DNA of 64,000 nt, taken from positions 1,612,001 to 1,676,000 of the forward strand of contig NZ_JAQNDK010000004.1 of assembly GCF_028368935.1 (NCBI RefSeq), written 5' to 3'. A model generated the notes under the pieces. It searched no databases. It was not told the origin of the DNA and saw only the letters and a list, made by a program, of their open reading frames with translations. This document shows, piece after piece, positions 54,417 to 62,611 of the stretch. Each line of letters begins with the position of its first letter. Positions within the stretch are counted from its first letter, which is position 1. Both the position numbers and the translations under genes were made by a program. The DNA comes from Sorangium aterium. Its GTDB lineage: Bacteria; Myxococcota_A; Polyangia; Polyangiales; Polyangiaceae.

Positions 54417-54926
54417 TCAGAGCATGAGCCAGAGCTCGGCGTCGTAGCGCTTCGCGCCGCCGCCCGTGTCCTGCGCCGCGCGGCGCCTCCCGGAGGCGGG
54501 CTCCCCCGCGCTGCCCGGCGCGTCGTCCCGGCGCGCCCCGTCGCCTCGAGCGGGCGCGCCGGCGTGGGCCACGTCGATTCCGGCCGCGGCGCAGCGGGCG
54601 ACGGCGAAGCGGAGCATCTCGCGCACGTCGCCCGAGCCGAGCATGCCGCGCGTCCGGTGGCGCGCGATCGCGGCGGCGCGCTCGATGCACTCGGCGCAGG
54701 GGGCCACCTCCGATCGGAACCTGAAGAGCAGCGTCCCCTCGGGCCACCCGAGCGCCGACGCCTCGATGCTCACCACGACGAACTCGCCGTCGCGGACCAC
54801 CCGGGTCCGGGCCGCGCCCGCGCTGTTTTCCGCGGCGCCGTGCGATTCGCCTCTCAGGAGGAACCAGTAACGATCCATGAGGCGCTCGACGTCGTCCGGC
54901 TCACCGTGAGCGATGATGTCTGTCAT
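54417..54926 (-). CDS. Hypothetical protein, cytoplasmic
   Basis: 169 residues from the ATG at 54926, behind GGAGGTCACGG. An acidic N-terminal half (DDVERLMDRYWFLLRGES, VVRDGEFVVVSIEASALGWP) is followed by a Cys pair in VAPCAECIERAAAIARH and a Gly/Arg-rich low-complexity tail (GAPARGDGARRDDAPG). No domain is recognised. It converges on the cupredoxin gene (33-bp gap) and is divergent from rplC. Confidence 0.72.
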   Translation of the reverse strand: MTDIIAHGEPDDVERLMDRYWFLLRGESHGAAENSAGAARTRVVRDGEFVVVSIEASALGWPEGTLLFRFRSEVAPCAECIERAAAIARHRTRGMLGSGDVREMLRFAVARCAAAGIDVAHAGAPARGDGARRDDAPGSAGEPASGRRRAAQDTGGGAKRYDAELWLML

Positions 54927-55265
54927 CCGTGACCTCCAATGAGGCAATGTGAGGCCCGCTCCTCGGAACTTCGATGCCAGGGAGAGACAGGAAATGTCCG
55001 CCCAGAAGGACAATGTCAGGGCGATCGTGACGCGATGCGTCTTGAAGAGATGTGGTGCGGATTACCGTTGTGGCGGTGGTTTTCGCTTCCCTTTGGGGGC
55101 TCCGTGGGTAAGCTCTGCGCCCCCCAACGTGCCCGGCGGGAAGCCGCCCCGGTTCTTCGCTCCGAACCGGCTCGTGACGAGGCGCACCGAGGGGATCGCT
55201 CTCGCGGCGCGCCGCGCGGAGCCAGTCCCAGCCACCCCAGACGGAGCGAGCAAGGCAACCCCATC
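54927..55265. other. 339-bp divergent region and rplC leader
   Basis: The rplC promoter should lie here; no strong sigma-70 match was picked out. A CCGGTTC/GAACCGG hairpin (55149-55170) lies 95 nt before the start codon and may be part of an autoregulatory leader. Confidence 0.45.
55149..55170 (+). promoter_or_regulatory. Hairpin in the rplC leader
   Basis: CCGGTTC (55149-55155) and GAACCGG (55164-55170) form a 7-bp stem with an 8-nt loop. Ribosomal protein genes are often controlled by leader RNA structures; binding by L3 itself is a guess. Confidence 0.35.
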
Positions 55266-55964
55266 ATGAATCAGCATCCCGGCATCATCGGCAAGAAGAT
55301 CGGCATGACGCAGATCTTCAACGAGACGGGCGAGGTCCTGCGCTGCACGGTCGTGCAGGCGGGCTGCGTCGTCATCGGCAAGCGCACGCTCGAGAAGGAC
55401 GGCTACAGCGCCCTCATCCTCGGCCTGGGCGAGCGGGCGGAGAAGCACACGACGAAGCCGGTCGCCGGCGCGTACAAGAAGTCGGGGCAGACGCCGAAGC
55501 GGATCGTGCGCGAGCTGCGCTGCAGCCCGGAGCACGCGGCGAAGTACGAGCTCGGCAGCACGCTCAAGGTCGACGAGATCTTCGAGGTGGGCCAGCGGGT
55601 GGACGCGCAGGGCCGCTCGCGCGGTCGCGGCTTCAGCGGCGTCATCCGCCGGTGGAGCTTCGCCGGCGCGGTCAGCTCGCACGGTACGCACGAGTACTTC
55701 CGCCACGGCGGGTCGATCGGTACGAACATGACCCCCGGCCGCACGCTGCCCGGCCTGAAGATGCCCGGTCACTACGGCGACGAGACGGTGAGCGCGCTCA
55801 ACCTCAAGATCGCGAAGCTCCTCCCCGAGGACAACCTGATCCTCATCGAGGGTCCGGTCCCCGGCCCGAAGAACCAGGTGGTGACGATCCGCGGCGCCGT
55901 GAAGAAGCGCGGCGGCAAGGGGATCGTGCCGGTGCAGCAGCCGACCAAGAAGAAGGGCGGCTGA
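55266..55964 (+). CDS. rplC: Ribosomal protein L3
   Basis: 232 residues from the ATG at 55266. Signatures include IGKKIGMTQIFNETGE at the start, FSGVIRRWSFAGAVSSHGTH and RHGGSIGTNMTPGRTLPGLK (the long loop that reaches the peptidyl-transferase centre), and GPVPGPKNQVVTIR. Sequence is intact and of ordinary length. The oddity is context: L3 is normally second in the S10 operon, between rpsJ and rplD, but here neither flanks it. It stands before rlmE with a 48-bp gap, a plausible pairing of ribosome assembly genes. Confidence 0.95.
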   Translation: MNQHPGIIGKKIGMTQIFNETGEVLRCTVVQAGCVVIGKRTLEKDGYSALILGLGERAEKHTTKPVAGAYKKSGQTPKRIVRELRCSPEHAAKYELGSTLKVDEIFEVGQRVDAQGRSRGRGFSGVIRRWSFAGAVSSHGTHEYFRHGGSIGTNMTPGRTLPGLKMPGHYGDETVSALNLKIAKLLPEDNLILIEGPVPGPKNQVVTIRGAVKKRGGKGIVPVQQPTKKKGG

Positions 55965-56012
55965 TCCCGGCCGACGGCGGTGGCGCTCCCGTGAGCGAGC
56001 GCCCCGCCGGTC

Positions 56013-56651
56013 GTGCCTGCCGAGTGTCCCTCCGTGTCGCAGAAGCCGAAGAACCCGTACAAGCGGCCTGACGCCTTCACGAAGGCGGCGAAGGCGCAGG
56101 GCTATCCTGCGCGCAGCGTCTTCAAGCTCGAGGAGATCGATCGCCGGGTGCGGCTGCTCCGCCCTGGCCAGCGGGTGCTCGACCTGGGCGCAGCGCCCGG
56201 CTCGTGGTCGATGTACGCGGCGCAGCGGATCGGCGCGGGGGGCAAGCTGCTCGCGGTCGATCTGTCGCCTATCACGGCGGCGTTCGGCCCGCAGGCGACG
56301 GTGGTGCAGGGGGACGCGCTGTCGCTGACGAACGAGGCGCTCGCGCAGTTCGCGCCGTACGACGTGGTGCTGTCGGACATGGCGCCTGCGACGAGCGGGA
56401 GCAAGATCGCCGATCAGGCCCGGAGCTACGAGCTGTTCATGCGCGCCGTGGCCGTGGCCGAGGCGCTGCTCGCGCCGGGTGGGGCGTTCGTCGGGAAGAT
56501 CTTCATGAGCGAGGACTTCGTGAAGGCCCGGGACGCGCTGAGGAACCTCTGCGAGGAGGTCCGGAGCATCCGGCCCGAGGGGACGCGGGCGAACAGCGTG
56601 GAGATCTTCCTGGTGGGGCTGAAGCGGAAGGCGGCGGGGAAGACGGGGTAG
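56013..56651 (+). CDS. rlmE: 23S rRNA 2'-O-methyltransferase (RlmE/FtsJ)
   Basis: About 212 residues. It methylates the 2'-OH of U2552 in the A-loop of 23S rRNA in E. coli. The K-D-K-E catalytic tetrad is seen in SVFKLEEID, VLSDMAPATSG, FVGKIF and NSVEIFLVG, and the SAM motif reads VLDLGAAPGSWS. Two GTGs are possible starts (56013 and 56034); the second gives the N-terminus SQKPKNPYKRPDAF. It lies 48 bp after rplC on the same strand and is likely cotranscribed with it. A large inverted repeat follows 30 bp after the stop. Confidence 0.93.
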   Translation: MPAECPSVSQKPKNPYKRPDAFTKAAKAQGYPARSVFKLEEIDRRVRLLRPGQRVLDLGAAPGSWSMYAAQRIGAGGKLLAVDLSPITAAFGPQATVVQGDALSLTNEALAQFAPYDVVLSDMAPATSGSKIADQARSYELFMRAVAVAEALLAPGGAFVGKIFMSEDFVKARDALRNLCEEVRSIRPEGTRANSVEIFLVGLKRKAAGKTG

Positions 56652-56680
56652 GGGAGCGGAGAGGTCTTGGCGCACTGCCC

Positions 56681-56844
56681 GGCCCCCGGAGAGGGTGTTC
56701 GTGGGGCGGCGCGGGGGCCCCACCGAACTCGCCCAATTGACGTTCTATCTCCGGCGTGCACAGCACGCCGGAGATAGAACGTCAATTGGGCTCAAACAAC
56801 GGTCCGTCCCCCGCGCCGCCCCACGAACACCCTCTCCGGGGGCC
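56681..56844. repeat. Nested perfect inverted repeat (possible MITE-like element)
   Basis: The outer arms (56681-56717 and 56808-56844) are perfect 37-bp complements. Inside, a second perfect pair of 29-bp arms (56731-56759 and 56763-56791) flanks the 3-nt loop ACA. The segments between outer and inner arms (13 and 16 nt) do not pair. The size and perfection go beyond a normal terminator, though it can terminate both converging genes. No target-site duplication could be settled. Confidence 0.85.
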
Positions 56845-56945
56845 TACCGCTGTCGTGGATCATACCCACTGGGACAACGGTCCGTCCCCCGCGCCGCCCC
56901 ACGAACACCCTCTCCGGGGGCCTACCGCTGTCGTGGATCATACCC
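56796..56945. repeat. 78-bp-period direct repeat, two copies and a remnant
   Basis: A 72-nt unit begins ACAACGGTCCGT at 56796 and at 56874, ends with ATCATACCC, and is identical in both copies by eye. A third, degenerate start lies near 56952 (ACAGCGATCC). The right outer arm of the inverted repeat is part of the unit, so the element seems to have grown by tandem duplication of one arm. Confidence 0.85.
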
Positions 56946-57062
56946 GCTCGGACAGCGATCCATCCCCGCGTTGGTGTCAATCTCGAGATGCGATGGTCCC
57001 TTTCGGGGGCATCTATCACGGTGATTCGGGACCGAGGCAGCGCAGAATCCGGGCGGTTGCCA

Positions 57063-58247
57063 TCAGAACGCGTTGTGCCCCGTGATCGCGTTGCCGAGGA
57101 TCAGGCAATGCACCTCGTCGGTGCCCTCGTACGTGTACACGCTCTCCAGGTTGAGCATGTGACGGATGACGGGGTAATCGAGCAGGATGCCGTTCGCGCC
57201 GAGCACGCTCCGCGCGGTCCGGGCGATCTTGAGCGCCCAGCCGACGTTGTTCCGCTTGCACAGCGAGACCTGCACCGGGCTGATGCCGGTCGTGTCCTTC
57301 AGCCGGCCGAAGTGAAGCGCCATGAGCTGCCCCTTCGCGATCTCCGTCGCCATCTCGACGAGCTCGGACTGGATGAGCTGCCGCGACGCGATCGGCTGGC
57401 CGAACTGGGTGCGCTCGCGCGCATAGGAGACCGCCGTCTCGTAGCAGGCACGCGCGGCGCCCAGCGCGCCCCATGCGATCCCGAAGCGCGCCTGGGTCAG
57501 GCAGCCGAGCGGGCCCTTCAGGCCGACCACGCCAGGGAGCACGTTCTCCTCCGGTACGCGCACCTCGTTCAGGACGATCTCGCCTGTCGGGCTCGCGCGC
57601 AGGCTCATCTTGCCGTGGATGAGCGGGGTCTCCAGGCCCTTCATCCCGCGCTCCACCACGAAGCCGCGGATGGACTCGGCCCCTCCGTCGTCGACCTTGG
57701 CCCACACCACGCAGAGGTCCGCGATGGGCGCGCTCGTGATCCACATCTTCGTGCCCGTCAGCACGTACGAGCTCCCGTCCTTCCGGGCGCGGGTCTTCAT
57801 CGAGCTCGGATCCGACCCGCTGTCGGGCTCCGTCAGGCCGAAGCAGCCGATCAGCTCGGCGGCGGCCATCTTCGGCAGCCAGCGCTGCTTCTGCGCCTCG
57901 GAGCCGTACTTCCAGATCGGATACATCGCCAGCGAGCCCTGGACGCTCACGAAGCTGCGCAGGCCGCTGTCGCCATACTCGAGCTCCTGCAGCGCGAGGC
58001 CGTAGGCGACCGAGTTCATGCCGGCGCAGCCGTAGCCGGTCAGCGAGCCCCCGAGCAGGCCGAGCGCGGCGATCTGGGGGATCAGGTCGGTCGCGAACTC
58101 CTCGCGCGCGAACAGGTCCGCGGCGCGCGGGAGGTACCGCTCGCGCACGAAGCGACGGACGGCATCGCGGATCATGCGCTCTTCCTCGGAGAGCAGCGGA
58201 TCGATCGCCATGAGCTGATCGAGCGAGAGGGGCTCCTGGGTGGCCAT
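57063..58247 (-). CDS. gcdH: Acyl-CoA dehydrogenase, glutaryl-CoA dehydrogenase-like
   Basis: 394 residues from the ATG at 58247. It has the full FAD-dependent acyl-CoA dehydrogenase fold: CFGLTEPDSGSDPSSMKT, KMWITSAPIADLCVVWA, RTQFGQPIASRQLIQSELVE and YEGTDEVHCLILGNAITG. The Glu in YEGT aligns with the catalytic base of the glutaryl-CoA group, which oxidises and decarboxylates glutaryl-CoA to crotonyl-CoA in lysine and tryptophan breakdown. The open frame extends far upstream, but this part is discarded. Its 3' end meets the repeat element; an L,D-transpeptidase gene lies upstream on the same strand. Confidence 0.9.
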   Translation of the reverse strand: MATQEPLSLDQLMAIDPLLSEEERMIRDAVRRFVRERYLPRAADLFAREEFATDLIPQIAALGLLGGSLTGYGCAGMNSVAYGLALQELEYGDSGLRSFVSVQGSLAMYPIWKYGSEAQKQRWLPKMAAAELIGCFGLTEPDSGSDPSSMKTRARKDGSSYVLTGTKMWITSAPIADLCVVWAKVDDGGAESIRGFVVERGMKGLETPLIHGKMSLRASPTGEIVLNEVRVPEENVLPGVVGLKGPLGCLTQARFGIAWGALGAARACYETAVSYARERTQFGQPIASRQLIQSELVEMATEIAKGQLMALHFGRLKDTTGISPVQVSLCKRNNVGWALKIARTARSVLGANGILLDYPVIRHMLNLESVYTYEGTDEVHCLILGNAITGHNAF

Positions 58248-58309
58248 GGAGCGAGCGTGTAGCGTGGCTTCGCGCGGCGCGGAAGGGGCAGCGCCGGCGG
58301 GCCGGCGGC

Positions 58310-60337
58310 TCAGGGGCGGATGGAGACGAGCGTGCCCTTCCGTAGCGAGAGCGCGCCGTGCCATTCGGCCGGCACCTCGGGGGTCGTCCACTCGAACAGC
58401 CAGGCGGCGTCGAGCGGAGAGAGGTTCACGCAACCGTGGCTGCGCGGGGTGCCGAAATCGTCGTGCCAGTAGGCGGCGTGGAACGCGAAGCCCTCCGTGA
58501 AGTACTGGACGAAAGGCACGTCGCGGAAGTCGAACGGATCCTCTTCCTCCTCGTCGCCGTCCATCGTGACCGTGACGTGCTTCGTGTGGATGCGGAACAG
58601 CCCCTGGATGGTCGAGCGCGTCGTCTTGGGGTCGCCGAGGCCGTCCGCCCCCGTCGAGACAAGGGTCACGTAGACCGGGCGAGCGCCCTCGTAGGCGACG
58701 AGGCTCTGCTTCTCGATCGAGACGTCGATCCACTTCCGCCCGCGCACCGCCCACGCGGGGGTCCTGGGAAGCGGGTCGACGCGCACGACCTCGTCGGCGC
58801 GGACGAGCGAGCCGTCCCGCGCCTCGAGGTAGTCGATGCCGCCGACACGCCGCGATGCGCCGGACAGCGGGATCGCCTCGCGAAAGCGGAGCGGGGCGCG
58901 GGTGACGCCGCGCTCGCCTGGGACGAGGCGCGCGGCGTGGCGGCGCCTGGCGAAGGCCACGGGCAAGGTGACGCCCTCCGGGAGCGCCAGCCCGGCGAAG
59001 GCGCTCGGCCGGATGACGCGGGTGCGGTCGAGCGGCAGGACGGCGAGGTCGGTCGTCAGGCCGAAGCGGCGCCCGTCGTGGTCGAAGGTCGAGAGCAGGG
59101 CGAAGCCGGAGCGCGTGCGGGCGCGGCCCAGGACGAGCGCGCCGGGCGAGCGGCGATCGCCGGCGAGCCCGGGCGCCGGCCGCCCATAGAGCAGGACCGA
59201 GGGGGTGACGTCCGGAGGCGGAGGCGCGACGAAGTCCGGCGCGCGCGCGGCGGTCGCGGCGCGGAGCAGGTGCGCGGCGAGGTCGGGCTCGGCGCCGCGC
59301 TGCTCGTCCTCGTCGGGCAGGCGCGCATAGAGCAGCGGGGTGGGGGAGCGAGACATCACGTACGTGTAGGGCAGGCCGCCGAGCAGGGTTGTCGCGTCGC
59401 CTGCCCGCATTGCGGCAAGTGCGCTTGCGCCGGCCTGCGTTGCGGCAAGTGCACTTGCGCCGGCCTGCGTTATGGCAAGCGCGGTCTCGCCCGGCTGTGT
59501 TGCGGCAAGTGCGGTCTCGCCCGGCTGCGTTGCAGCGAGTGTGGCCTCGCCCGGCTGCGCAGCGGCAATTGTGGTCTCGCCCGTCTGCGCCGCGGCAACT
59601 GGGGTCTCGCCCGTCTGCGCCGCGGCAACTGGGGTCTCGCCCGGCTGTGTTGTGGCAGGCGCGGCCTCGCCACGAACGACCGGCAAGGCGGGCGAAGCGA
59701 ACCGGCGAACCGGGCGACGAGACGATGCCTCGACCGCGAGGTCGTGAATGTTGAGCGTCGCGCTGGCGCCGATGCAGACGTAGCCGTTCGGCTCGATGCG
59801 GTACCAGCCCTCGGCGCACGACGTCCTGCCGGACGGCTGCGGCCTGCGCGCGACCACGGCGCCGGCGCGCAGGTACCCGATCCGCCGGCTGGTCCAGCGC
59901 GGCTCGGCGAAGACCCAGGTCTCCCTGGCGATGCTCGCGAGCTCGTGGACCTCCTCCTCGGCCGCCGTCGGCGAGGTGGCCGGGGGAGGATCGAGCTCGG
60001 GCAGCTTGTCGGATCCGTCATCGACGAGCTCCGGCGGCAGCGCCGGCAACGCGAGCGGGTCGCCGCCAGGCGCCGCCGCGAGAGCGCCCGGCGCCATCGC
60101 GAGAGCGCCCGGCGCCATGGCGGCCTCCGCGCTGGGCGGCGCGGCGTCCTCGACGCTGGCAGTGGAGGGCACCGGGGCAGCGACGGCGGGCGCGGTCGCG
60201 GCGAGCGGCGCGGTGACGGCGGCGGCGGGCGCAGGGGCCGGGGACGTCGCGGCTGGCTCGGAGGCAGGGCGCGGGCAGCTCACGCTCAGCGTCGCGAGCG
60301 CTATGGCCGGCAGGAGGAGGACGCCTCTCACGCGCAT
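58310..60337 (-). CDS. L,D-transpeptidase (YkuD) lipoprotein with repeat linker
   Basis: 675 residues with a lipobox-like TLSVSC. An Ala/Pro-rich region with AMAPGAL repeats leads to an SH3-like segment (about 130-195). Then nine tandem 10-residue units of the (Q/A)xGExxxAAT type (about 225-312), a large middle region, and the YkuD domain at the C-terminus (about 530-675) with the catalytic SHGCVNLSPLDA. It should cross-link or anchor proteins to peptidoglycan. DFRDVPFVQYFTEGFAFHAA is the family pattern before the active site. The repeat is encoded by exact 30-bp units. Confidence 0.88.
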   Translation of the reverse strand: MRVRGVLLLPAIALATLSVSCPRPASEPAATSPAPAPAAAVTAPLAATAPAVAAPVPSTASVEDAAPPSAEAAMAPGALAMAPGALAAAPGGDPLALPALPPELVDDGSDKLPELDPPPATSPTAAEEEVHELASIARETWVFAEPRWTSRRIGYLRAGAVVARRPQPSGRTSCAEGWYRIEPNGYVCIGASATLNIHDLAVEASSRRPVRRFASPALPVVRGEAAPATTQPGETPVAAAQTGETPVAAAQTGETTIAAAQPGEATLAATQPGETALAATQPGETALAITQAGASALAATQAGASALAAMRAGDATTLLGGLPYTYVMSRSPTPLLYARLPDEDEQRGAEPDLAAHLLRAATAARAPDFVAPPPPDVTPSVLLYGRPAPGLAGDRRSPGALVLGRARTRSGFALLSTFDHDGRRFGLTTDLAVLPLDRTRVIRPSAFAGLALPEGVTLPVAFARRRHAARLVPGERGVTRAPLRFREAIPLSGASRRVGGIDYLEARDGSLVRADEVVRVDPLPRTPAWAVRGRKWIDVSIEKQSLVAYEGARPVYVTLVSTGADGLGDPKTTRSTIQGLFRIHTKHVTVTMDGDEEEEDPFDFRDVPFVQYFTEGFAFHAAYWHDDFGTPRSHGCVNLSPLDAAWLFEWTTPEVPAEWHGALSLRKGTLVSIRP
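59401..59670. repeat. Nine 30-bp tandem units inside the L,D-transpeptidase gene
   Basis: Units of exactly 30 bp run from 59401 to 59670. They share TGCGGCAA and CTCGC-type cores with point variation, so they expanded in frame and code for 10-residue Ala/Gln/Gly/Glu/Thr repeats. The copy number is likely to vary between strains. Confidence 0.85.
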
Positions 60338-60553
60338 GGAGCGCGCGTATCAGGAGGCGCCGACGAGGGCCAAGTTCAAGGGGGTTCAGCAGCGTGGGAG
60401 AGCACGGGAGCGAGCGGCTCGCCGGCAGGAGGCGCCGGGAGGCCCGGCAGGGCCGGCGGGCGCCTCGGCGCGAGGTGCGCGGCCGGACCCGCGCCCGCCG
60501 GCTTCACCAGCGCGGCGCGCGGCCGCCTCGCCGCGCCGCCGGCTGGAGCGGCG

Positions 60554-62395
60554 TCACGGCGTGGGGAGATCGCGCGCGCACGTCGCTGTGACGTAGTAGC
60601 GCCGCGAGGTGCCCGCGTAGGAGACCTGATAGTCCGTCGTCTGCTTGAAGCCCGCGGCCAGGAAGCTGCCGCCGTGCATGAAGCGCGTGCTCGAGCTGTT
60701 GTCGAGCCGCGAGCAGTCGTTGCAGGGCGTCAGCAGCGAATAGTTGTCCGAGCCGTCGCGGGTGGCCTTGTACGCGTTGCCGGCCAGGTCGAGGTGACCC
60801 CACCGCCCGGCGCCATGGGGGAACTTGCCGACGTCCGTGAGGTCCGTCTGCGAGCAGGGATAGAGCGACGGATACCCCGTGACGCAGTCGCCCGCCACCG
60901 AGCCGTCGCCCTGGCAGCACCAGGACGCGTCCTGAAGCGTGATATCGTAGACGCTCGAGCCGCCCCACGGATAGAGGCGCTGTTCGTTGCCGCCCGCAGA
61001 GGCGTAGTTGACCTCCGCCTGGGTCGGCAGCCGGCCGCCGTCCCACGCGCAGAACGCGAACAGCTCGTACCACGTCGCGCAGACGATCGGCTTCTTCTCC
61101 TTGCCTGCCGGCGTGTCGCTCCAGGACGGCCATCCATAGGGATCGCAGATGAGCGCCGTCTTGAGCGCGCTCGTGTTGGCCGTGAGGTAAGTGTTCCACG
61201 CCGGGTCCCAGCCGCTGTTCGCGATCTTCGGGTGTGCGCCCGCGCCGGCGGCCGGCGGGTTGGCCTGGGTCGGGCCGCCGGTCTGCTCGAGGTACTGGCG
61301 GAACCGCCCCACCGTGACCGAGTACTTGTCGAGGTAGAAGCTGCTGACCGTCGCCGGCAGGCCCGCATTGTTGAGCCGGTTGAACGTGCCGCCCGGGACC
61401 GGGAGGGTAGAGCAGCAGTTATCGCCCCCCTCGACGCCGCAATTGGCACCTGCGCCCGGGGTGCTGCTGTTGCAGCTGATCGGCAGGCCAGGCACGCCGC
61501 CCCCGCCGCCACCCCCCGCGCCTCCGGCGCCGCCCGCACCGCCCGCGCCCCCGGCGCCGCCCGCGCTGCTGGAGCTCGCCGTCGTGGAGGAGGTCGTCGA
61601 GGAGGTGGAGCTCGCTGTCGTGGAGGAGGTCGTGGAGGAGCTGGAGCTCGCTGTCGTGGAGGAGCTGGAGCTCGCGGTCGTGGAGGAGGTCGTCGAGGAG
61701 CTGGAGCTGCTCGACGTCGCCGTCGTGCCCCCCGTCGCGCTGTCGTAGCAGACGCGGAGAGACGGCCGCCTATCCAGCGATGCCTCGCTCGTTCTGATGT
61801 GGGTGCGACTCGTGGTTTGCTCGAAGAGCACGCCGTGGTTCTGGACGGCGCCGCTCACCCAGCTCTGCACAAGCTCGGTGAGGCTGAGCGTGTGGTAAGA
61901 GTAGTTGTATCCGGCGTCCGCCGTGAGGTACCCCAGGACCGTCGGATCCCAGGCGGCCGAGTGCGAGTTCCACGTCACCGTGTTCTCGTCCCAAGCCGTC
62001 GTGATCCGGTGCGCCCGCATCACACCCGGGGGGGGCGCGGCGCCTATGTTGAGGGAGAGATCCGCTGAGACGATGGTGGCGTTGGCAGGGATCGACGAGA
62101 GATCGAACGCGATCAGCGCGCGCATCTGGGAACCGGAGCTCTCGCCGGCGTACATGTCGGCCCCGGTGGGCGTGTAGTTGGGATAGGTCGAATTGAGGAG
62201 GGCATCCTTGACCACGCCCGTCGTCCCGGTGCGCTGGAGAGTCACACAGACCGTCACGGCCTGCTGCGCCTCACCGAGCAGCTCGCCACCTTCGTCTTGT
62301 ACGCCAACGCACCCGGCGAGCGCCGCGCCGGAGGCGGCGGCAAGAGAGGCCAGGAGCAGATGCCGAGACCCTCGCACGATCGTTCGATTCCTCAT
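60554..62395 (-). CDS. Lipoprotein with DNRLRE domain, Ser/Thr linker and sulfatase-modifying-factor-like domain
   Basis: 613 residues from the ATG at 62395 (GGAGAGC upstream). The lipobox reads ALAGCV. Residues about 45-205 fit the DNRLRE surface domain (DLSSIPANATIVSADLSLNI, AWDENTVTW). A Ser/Thr run of about 70 residues and a GGA repeat form a long flexible linker. The C-terminal 260 residues resemble the FGE/SUMF1 fold (YSVTVGRFRQYLE, WYELFAFCAWDGGRLPTQAE, GNAYKATRDG, FMHGGSF), but no Cys pair sits where formylglycine-generating enzymes keep theirs, so it is probably not catalytic. Confidence 0.87.
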   Translation of the reverse strand: MRNRTIVRGSRHLLLASLAAASGAALAGCVGVQDEGGELLGEAQQAVTVCVTLQRTGTTGVVKDALLNSTYPNYTPTGADMYAGESSGSQMRALIAFDLSSIPANATIVSADLSLNIGAAPPPGVMRAHRITTAWDENTVTWNSHSAAWDPTVLGYLTADAGYNYSYHTLSLTELVQSWVSGAVQNHGVLFEQTTSRTHIRTSEASLDRRPSLRVCYDSATGGTTATSSSSSSSTTSSTTASSSSSTTASSSSSTTSSTTASSTSSTTSSTTASSSSAGGAGGAGGAGGAGGAGGGGGGGVPGLPISCNSSTPGAGANCGVEGGDNCCSTLPVPGGTFNRLNNAGLPATVSSFYLDKYSVTVGRFRQYLEQTGGPTQANPPAAGAGAHPKIANSGWDPAWNTYLTANTSALKTALICDPYGWPSWSDTPAGKEKKPIVCATWYELFAFCAWDGGRLPTQAEVNYASAGGNEQRLYPWGGSSVYDITLQDASWCCQGDGSVAGDCVTGYPSLYPCSQTDLTDVGKFPHGAGRWGHLDLAGNAYKATRDGSDNYSLLTPCNDCSRLDNSSSTRFMHGGSFLAAGFKQTTDYQVSYAGTSRRYYVTATCARDLPTP

Positions 62396-62571
62396 GATGC
62401 TCTCCGATCCGCATCGCCGGGCCAGCTCCGCCCGCGAGGCTGCATGTGATGCCATCGCGCAGGAACGCCAGAGAGCGCCCCCGCCAAAACCACCATCTGG
62501 ATGCGCGCCGTAAAGCATCACCTTCATCAGGTCAGCCGTCGGATCGTTCTGGCGTCAAACAGCGCGCGAGG

Positions 62572-62587
62572 AAAACGATACCGTTTT
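62572..62587. promoter_or_regulatory. Operator-like dyad over the -10 region
   Basis: AAAACGATACCGTTTT has perfect 6-bp arms around ATAC and overlaps the -10 and probable start site of the minus-strand promoter, a typical repressor position. Confidence 0.5.
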
Positions 62588-62611
62588 ACGGCTTCTCTTT
62601 GAATACGTCAA
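62583..62611 (-). promoter_or_regulatory. Sigma-70-type promoter for the DNRLRE lipoprotein
   Basis: On the minus strand TTGACG (62611-62606) and TAAAAC (62588-62583) are 17 bp apart. The leader would be about 180 nt to the ATG at 62395. Confidence 0.55.

Larger units (their letters stand above)
56652..57062. other. 411-bp convergent region made of nested repeats
   Basis: It lies between convergent rlmE and the acyl-CoA dehydrogenase gene. Nearly the whole span is repeat structure: a nested perfect inverted repeat (56681-56844) and two 72-nt direct copies at a 78-bp period (56796-56945). No gene is supported. Confidence 0.7.

Noticed and set aside
56681-56945. Complete insertion sequence
   Set aside because: No transposase frame is present; only inverted and direct repeats are seen.
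57063-59819. 918-codon open frame fusing a repeat-rich region to the acyl-CoA dehydrogenase
   Set aside because: The upstream part is the shadow of the L,D-transpeptidase gene; the dehydrogenase has its own start at 58247.
60554-61500. Active formylglycine-generating enzyme
   Set aside because: The fold signatures are present, but the usual catalytic Cys pair is not visible.
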